In this document: one piece after another, positions 11,866 to 14,099 of the stretch
How the letters are laid out: every line of letters starts with the position of its first letter
How positions within the stretch are numbered: position 1 is the stretch's first letter
Assembly: GCA_036803025.1 (NCBI GenBank)
Contig: DAIRVC010000061.1
Coordinates: 1-14,099, forward strand
Origin: DAIRVC01 sp036803025
GTDB lineage: Bacteria > Chloroflexota > Anaerolineae > Anaerolineales > E44-bin32
Direction of reading: 5' to 3'
Length of the DNA stretch: 14,099 nucleotides
Notes under the pieces: generated by a model
Databases searched by the model: none
What the model saw: only the letters and a program-made list of their open reading frames with translations
What the model was told of the DNA's origin: nothing
Program-made: the position numbers and the translations under genes

Positions 11866-14030
11866 CCCGGGAGGGAAAGCTGTTGGACCGGGCGCGGTTC
11901 TCCCGCCCGGAGGGCCTCAACAGCGGCGAAGCTGGCCAGGCTGACCGCGATCAGGTGCTCGAGTGGGATCGGCGGCGGCCCGCCAGTGGTGACCGCCTGA
12001 GCGAATGCCTGCCACAACTGCCGGTGGCCCTTATCCTGGCGCAGCCAGGCGCGTTGGACCTGCCGCGCCCCGCCGGCGACAATCTCCAGCCGGCGGAAAT
12101 CATCCAGCAGCGCGGCGCGCCCACCGCCGAAGACCTCGACCCGCTCCTTGGGGAACGCCCGGTCGCCGTTGGCGGCGTAGGTCACGCTCCCCAGGGAACC
12201 TCCGGCGAATTCGATGGTCAGGATCACGTTCTGCTCGGGCGAGGGGGCGCCGCTCCCCAGGGCACGAGCTTCGACGCGTACGGGCAGTGAATCCGCCAGG
12301 AAAGCCAGGAAGTCAATGAAGTGACAGGCTTCTCCAACAATGCGCCCGCCGCCCTGCGCCGGGTCCAGCAGCCAGTGATTGGGCGGGAGCGGCCCGGCGT
12401 TGATTCGGTAGTGCATCATCAACGGTTCGCCGATCGGGGCGAAGGCCTGGCGCAGCCGGACTGCCATCGGCGCGAAGCGCCGATTGAATCCGACGCACAG
12501 CAGCCGGCCGGATTCCCTCTGCGCCTTCACGATCTCCTCCAACTCGTCGCGGTTCAACGCCAGCGGCTTCTCGCACAGGACATGTTTGCCGGCGCGCAAG
12601 GCGGCGACCGTCTGCCGAGCGTGCAGGTGGTGGCGAGTGAGCACCGCCACTGCGTTGATCTCCGCATCGCGCAGGATCTCGTCCTCGTCGGTCGTGGCGT
12701 AGCGGAATCCGAATCGACGGCCGGCGCTCTCGCTCTTCAGGCCGCTGGCGGTCGCCAGACCGACCAGGTCGATCCCCGCCACCCGGCGCAGTGCCGGGAA
12801 CAGAACGCCGCTGGCGAAACTCCCGGCCCCTAGCGCGCCCAGGCGCAGCGCGGCCGACGGCGCGCTCCTCGACGACGAAACACTCACCCGCCTCTGGATC
12901 GCGCCCGCCTCCGCCAGTGGATACGTGAGCAGCACTCCCAGAAACGGCTCGCCGCTCCGCTGGGTGATCAACTCATAAGCCTCGGCGGCATGCTCGATCG
13001 GGAAGCGGTGCGTGATCAGCGGATCCACATCCACACGACCCTCGGCCAGCAAACCAAGGAACGCCTCTAGATTGCGCTGCTCCGTCCAGCGGACGTAGCC
13101 AATCGGATAGTCAATCCCGTCTTCTTCGTAGCGTGGATCGTAGCGCCCCGGCCCATACGAGCGCGAGACGATGAAGCGCAGCTCCTTCTCGTAGTACGTC
13201 TTGCGCGGAATGTGCAGGTCGACGGCGCCGATGGCCACGATGGTGGCCCGGTCGCGCGCCAGCGCGCCGGCCAGCTCGACCGGATCGGCGCTGGGCGCGT
13301 GCGCGCAGATCAGAACGTGGTCGAAGCCCTGCCCGCCAGTGAAGGACGCCGCGCCTTCCTCGGCCTCGGGCCGCGCCACGGCCTGTGCGCCCATCTGTCG
13401 CGCCAGGGCCACCCGCGCGGCCTCGACGTCAACGCCAAACACCCGACAGCCAGCCGCCCGGGCGATTCCAACGGCCAACAATCCCAGCAGGCCCAGCCCG
13501 ATGACGGCCACGCGCTCACCCACTTGCGGCTCGGCCAATCGAAGGCCGTGCAGCGCGATCGCCCCGAGCGTGGTGAAGGCGGCCGACTCGAAGTCGACGT
13601 CATCCGGGATTTGCGCGATCAAGTTCAGCGGCACAACCGCGTACTCGCCGTGCACGGCATAGCCCAGGCCTCCGGCGGCCACTCGGTCGCCGGCGCGTAG
13701 TCCAACCGCCCCCTGACCGACCTCTACCACCGTCCCGGCCGATGAATAGCCGAGCGGCATCGGCTGGTCGAGCCTGCCTTGCACGGCTTCGAACGTGGAG
13801 AGGATTCCTTCGCGGCGGGCCTTGTCCAGAGTCTGACGAACCAGGTCGGGGCGCGCTCGCGCCTTGCCGATCAGGCTGCGCCCGGCGAATTCAACCAGTG
13901 TGCGCTCTGTCCCGGCCGAGACAAGCGAGGCAGCCGTGCGAATCAGGACACTCCCCGGCGCCGCCTTGGGCACCGGCACATCGACCACCCGGGTCTGGCC
14001 GGATCGAACGTCCTGGACGACCTGCTTCAT
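11862..14030 (-). CDS. Two-domain oxidoreductase: zinc-less MDR dehydrogenase fused to Gfo/Idh/MocA
   Basis: A 722-residue fusion. Residues 1-370 are a medium-chain dehydrogenase: a GroES-like part (SLVSAGTERTLVEFAG, MPLGYSSAGTVVEVG, AGDRVAAGG) and a Rossmann part with GLGLLG (178-183) and acidic D201, which favours NAD. The usual zinc ligands are missing: S-A-G-T-E stands where C-G-T-D is normal, G-Y-S replaces G-H-E, and there is no four-cysteine loop. Residues 395-722 are a Gfo/Idh/MocA sugar dehydrogenase: GALGAGSFA (398-406), GKHVLCEKPLAL (481-492, E487-K488-P489), VGFNRRFAP and GEACHFIDF (567-575, H570). Such fusions are known next to heparinase-like and glycosyltransferase genes in polysaccharide clusters, where they probably process nucleotide sugars. 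ATG 14030 has only a distant ribosome site. It is the first gene of the minus-strand operon seen here. Confidence 0.9.
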   Translation of the reverse strand: MKQVVQDVRSGQTRVVDVPVPKAAPGSVLIRTAASLVSAGTERTLVEFAGRSLIGKARARPDLVRQTLDKARREGILSTFEAVQGRLDQPMPLGYSSAGTVVEVGQGAVGLRAGDRVAAGGLGYAVHGEYAVVPLNLIAQIPDDVDFESAAFTTLGAIALHGLRLAEPQVGERVAVIGLGLLGLLAVGIARAAGCRVFGVDVEAARVALARQMGAQAVARPEAEEGAASFTGGQGFDHVLICAHAPSADPVELAGALARDRATIVAIGAVDLHIPRKTYYEKELRFIVSRSYGPGRYDPRYEEDGIDYPIGYVRWTEQRNLEAFLGLLAEGRVDVDPLITHRFPIEHAAEAYELITQRSGEPFLGVLLTYPLAEAGAIQRRVSVSSSRSAPSAALRLGALGAGSFASGVLFPALRRVAGIDLVGLATASGLKSESAGRRFGFRYATTDEDEILRDAEINAVAVLTRHHLHARQTVAALRAGKHVLCEKPLALNRDELEEIVKAQRESGRLLCVGFNRRFAPMAVRLRQAFAPIGEPLMMHYRINAGPLPPNHWLLDPAQGGGRIVGEACHFIDFLAFLADSLPVRVEARALGSGAPSPEQNVILTIEFAGGSLGSVTYAANGDRAFPKERVEVFGGGRAALLDDFRRLEIVAGGARQVQRAWLRQDKGHRQLWQAFAQAVTTGGPPPIPLEHLIAVSLASFAAVEALRAGEPRPVQQLSLPG

Positions 14031-14083
14031 GGATGGCAGTGAGAATCCTGCAGGCGGGCCCGTTCACCCCCCTGCGCCTCGGG

Positions 14084-14089
14084 ATTATA
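14084..14089 (-). promoter_or_regulatory. Consensus -10 box upstream of the polysaccharide operon
   Basis: TATAAT on the minus strand, an exact consensus hexamer in very GC-rich DNA. A start near 14077 would give a leader of about 47 bases to ATG 14030. The matching -35 box would lie beyond the right end of the window, so the call is partial. Confidence 0.5.
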
Positions 14090-14099
14090 GCCCAACTCC

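Noticed and set aside
9439..12000. An 853-codon plus-strand open frame opposite the glycosyltransferase and heparinase-family genes
   Set aside because: It is a shadow of GC-rich coding on the other strand. The minus-strand frames carry full family motifs, while this frame has only Arg/Pro/Gln-rich low-order sequence.

Overview
The window is GC-rich, densely coded bacterial DNA with no tRNA, rRNA, CRISPR array, transposase or phage gene. I infer a Chloroflexota (Anaerolineae-like) origin. The grounds are the Thr/Pro-rich tethers in exported proteins, the run of small LiaF/PspC-type membrane proteins, an RNase J gene, and good Shine-Dalgarno sites. No taxonomic marker gene is present, so this is a lean, not proof.

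Left block (99-2342, + strand): four adjacent genes form an envelope membrane cassette. They are a four-repeat membrane protein, a PspC-domain protein, a 62-residue two-helix protein starting at GTG 1241, and a LiaF-like protein with a beta-repeat domain. All four carry the same roughly 50-residue two-helix module, seven copies in total. The last three genes are joined by a still visible 190-bp tandem duplication. No sensor kinase or response regulator lies in the window.

Middle-left (2343-4347, - strand): a GH114-type glycosidase lipoprotein and an aldo/keto reductase. A perfect 16-bp inverted repeat separates the reductase from the convergent LiaF-like gene.

Middle (4348-8440): a 708-bp non-coding region contains a near-consensus sigma-70-type promoter (TTGACG-N17-TACACT) and a long, hairpin-rich leader. 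These precede RNase J, a parvulin-type peptidyl-prolyl isomerase lipoprotein, and a membrane-anchored Thr/Pro-rich protein of unknown function. The three genes look like one operon ending at a strong intrinsic terminator at 8409-8440.

Right block (8449-14099, - strand): a tight three-gene operon. A two-domain oxidoreductase (MDR fused to Gfo/Idh/MocA) is followed by a heparinase II/III-family protein (ATGA overlap) and a family 4 glycosyltransferase (3-nt gap). A TATAAT box lies near the right edge. This looks like part of an exopolysaccharide or surface glycan locus that continues beyond the window. The window as a whole concerns the cell envelope: stress or sensing membrane proteins, exported folding and hydrolytic lipoproteins, and glycan synthesis and remodelling, with RNase J the main exception.
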